A DNA stretch of 6,991 bases, taken from contig JAOZLI010000145.1 of assembly GCA_029934915.1 (NCBI GenBank), positions 1 to 6,991 on the forward strand. The letters run 5' to 3'. The notes below the pieces were generated by a model. It saw only the letters and a program-made list of their open reading frames with translations. It did no database searches and was not told the DNA's origin. This document shows positions 6,218 through 6,991 of the stretch, one piece after another. The number at the start of each line of letters is the position of its first letter. Positions within the stretch are counted from its first letter, which is position 1. Made by a program: the position numbers and the translations under genes. Origin of the DNA: Desulfocapsa sp. Its GTDB lineage: Bacteria; Desulfobacterota; Desulfobulbia; Desulfobulbales; Desulfocapsaceae.

Positions 6218-6903
6218 ATATTTACAAATATACCCGCATCCTGGTACCCTTCTGCATTTTTCTTTTCTTCTGCTCAAGCATCAGCCAGGCTGAAACGGCA
6301 AAGGAAGCAGCGGCAAGACTACAAAATAGGTACGACCAGCTCAGTTCGTTGAGCTTTAACTTCATTCAGGACACCCGTGGGCAACTCACAGGGCGTCCAA
6401 AAACAGGGCGTGGTCAGGCATTTTTTGTTAAAAATACGATGCCGGGAAAAATGCGTTGGAATTACTCGACTCCGGACAGGCAGGTGCTTGTCAGTAATGG
6501 AAAGACTTTTTCAATGTATTTCGAATCATTACAACAGATGATCGTAACCCCGGCCAAGGCTCTTCAACAGGATCTCACCTACTCGTTTTTTACCGGAACC
6601 GGCAATCTACTGGAGGATTTTTCCATAACTCCCAGCAATCAAGAATTTTCCAGCCGGGATAAACAAGACACAGTAATAAAACTGACCCCAAAAGATAAAC
6701 AGACCCAGGTGGCATCAATCCAGTTATGGATCACCGAAGATTCTCTTATCAGGCGTATTGAAATACTTGATCATTTTGACACCCTTACAGTGTTAAACAT
6801 TTCCAATTTACAAGCAAATAGTCTTGATATAGATGACAAGGAACTGATAAAACAACTTTTTGATTTCACCCCTCCTGAGGGCACAGAAATCATCCAACAG
6901 TGA
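6214..6903 (+). CDS. lolA: LolA-like periplasmic outer-membrane lipoprotein carrier
   Basis: A 229-aa protein with a signal peptide of 26 residues: charged start MNIYKYTR, hydrophobic core to about 20, cleavage SQA|ETA. The mature part fits the LolA family: FNFIQDTRGQ near 49-58, a gly-rich GRGQAFFVKN segment, then MRWNYSTPDRQVLVSNGKTF, the conserved RW-x-Y-x-x-P-x-x-Q block, and FESLQQMIV. LolA takes lipoproteins from the inner-membrane LolCDE complex across the periplasm to the outer membrane. The gene starts within the last codons of murI (4-nt overlap); the nearest ribosome site is GGAG 11 nt upstream inside murI, so coupled translation is likely. The protein is somewhat longer than E. 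coli LolA. The family call is from motifs; a LolA paralogue with another substrate cannot be excluded. Confidence 0.88.
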   Translation: MNIYKYTRILVPFCIFLFFCSSISQAETAKEAAARLQNRYDQLSSLSFNFIQDTRGQLTGRPKTGRGQAFFVKNTMPGKMRWNYSTPDRQVLVSNGKTFSMYFESLQQMIVTPAKALQQDLTYSFFTGTGNLLEDFSITPSNQEFSSRDKQDTVIKLTPKDKQTQVASIQLWITEDSLIRRIEILDHFDTLTVLNISNLQANSLDIDDKELIKQLFDFTPPEGTEIIQQ

Positions 6904-6991
6904 TGGCGTCGTAAAAATTCTTCATCTTCTTCGTCATTGCAAATTTACTGTCATTACGACGTACCTAAGTACGCCTCATTCCATTAAATTT
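6901..6991. repeat. Probable dispersed intergenic repeat element with nested inverted repeats
   Basis: Directly at the lolA stop codon begins a non-coding segment with a perfect 8-bp inverted repeat, CGTCGTAA (6907-6914) and TTACGACG (6954-6961), around a 39-nt interior. The right arm runs into a second, short hairpin CGTAC-CTAA-GTACG (6960-6973). The stop TGA is the first three bases of the segment, TGATGGCGTCGTAA. The layout resembles short palindromic repeats scattered between genes of related bacteria, an impression from memory. It may also serve as the 3' end structure of the murI-lolA transcript. It continues to, or past, the window edge. Confidence 0.45.

Noticed and set aside
5993..6277. 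Minus-strand ORF of 94 codons over the murI-lolA junction
   Set aside because: It overlaps two well-supported genes and has no recognisable motif.
1..6991. CRISPR array, tRNA or rRNA genes, transposase genes
   Set aside because: No regularly spaced direct repeats, no RNA gene signatures and no transposase-like frame were seen on either strand.

Overview
The window looks like chromosomal DNA of a selenoprotein-using, Gram-negative anaerobe. A member of the Desulfobacterota (formerly Deltaproteobacteria, for example Desulfobulbales-like) is the best guess. Base composition is moderate to AT-rich. The window encodes a LolA-type lipoprotein carrier (so there is an outer membrane), a large hybrid kinase, a GGDEF protein and an apparent in-frame UGA (selenocysteine) gene. 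The taxonomic call is inference; no marker gene for phylogeny is present.

Left block (1-4546, minus strand). Three genes read right to left as a tight operon. The first is an exported tandem-rhodanese protein (3782-4546) whose reading frame contains one UGA at codon 98, exactly in its rhodanese active-site loop. The second, 21 nt downstream, is a 939-aa membrane hybrid histidine kinase with a large periplasmic sensor region, HisKA, HATPase, receiver and Hpt modules (941-3760). The third, 4 nt further on, is a receiver-GGDEF protein whose 3' end lies outside the window (1-936). The UGA is followed in frame by perfectly conserved rhodanese sequence. It is also followed, 21 nt later, by a short hairpin with an AGGUA loop that fits bacterial SECIS rules. 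I therefore annotate it as one selenoprotein gene rather than two broken ORFs. The genes together suggest a pathway: a periplasmic sulfur/redox selenoprotein, then a membrane phosphorelay, then a c-di-GMP type output. The functional link is inference from gene order.

Middle (4547-5440). A 277-nt spacer (4547-4823) holds the operon's ribosome site, a possible promoter, a tiny ORF and an imperfect hairpin. An FmdB-type zinc-ribbon gene (4824-5102, minus) follows, with a Lys/Glu tandem repeat and a cysteine-containing tail. Next is a 338-nt divergent spacer (5103-5440) with a likely fmdB promoter and an unassigned small ORF on the minus strand.

Right block (5441-6903, plus strand). murI (glutamate racemase, peptidoglycan precursor) overlaps by 4 nt a lolA-like gene (periplasmic lipoprotein carrier), forming a cell-envelope gene pair. 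From the lolA stop codon to the window end there is non-coding DNA with two perfect inverted repeats. It looks like a dispersed intergenic repeat element.

TGA terminates murI and lolA normally, so a genome-wide reassignment of UGA is not the explanation for the UGA in the rhodanese gene.
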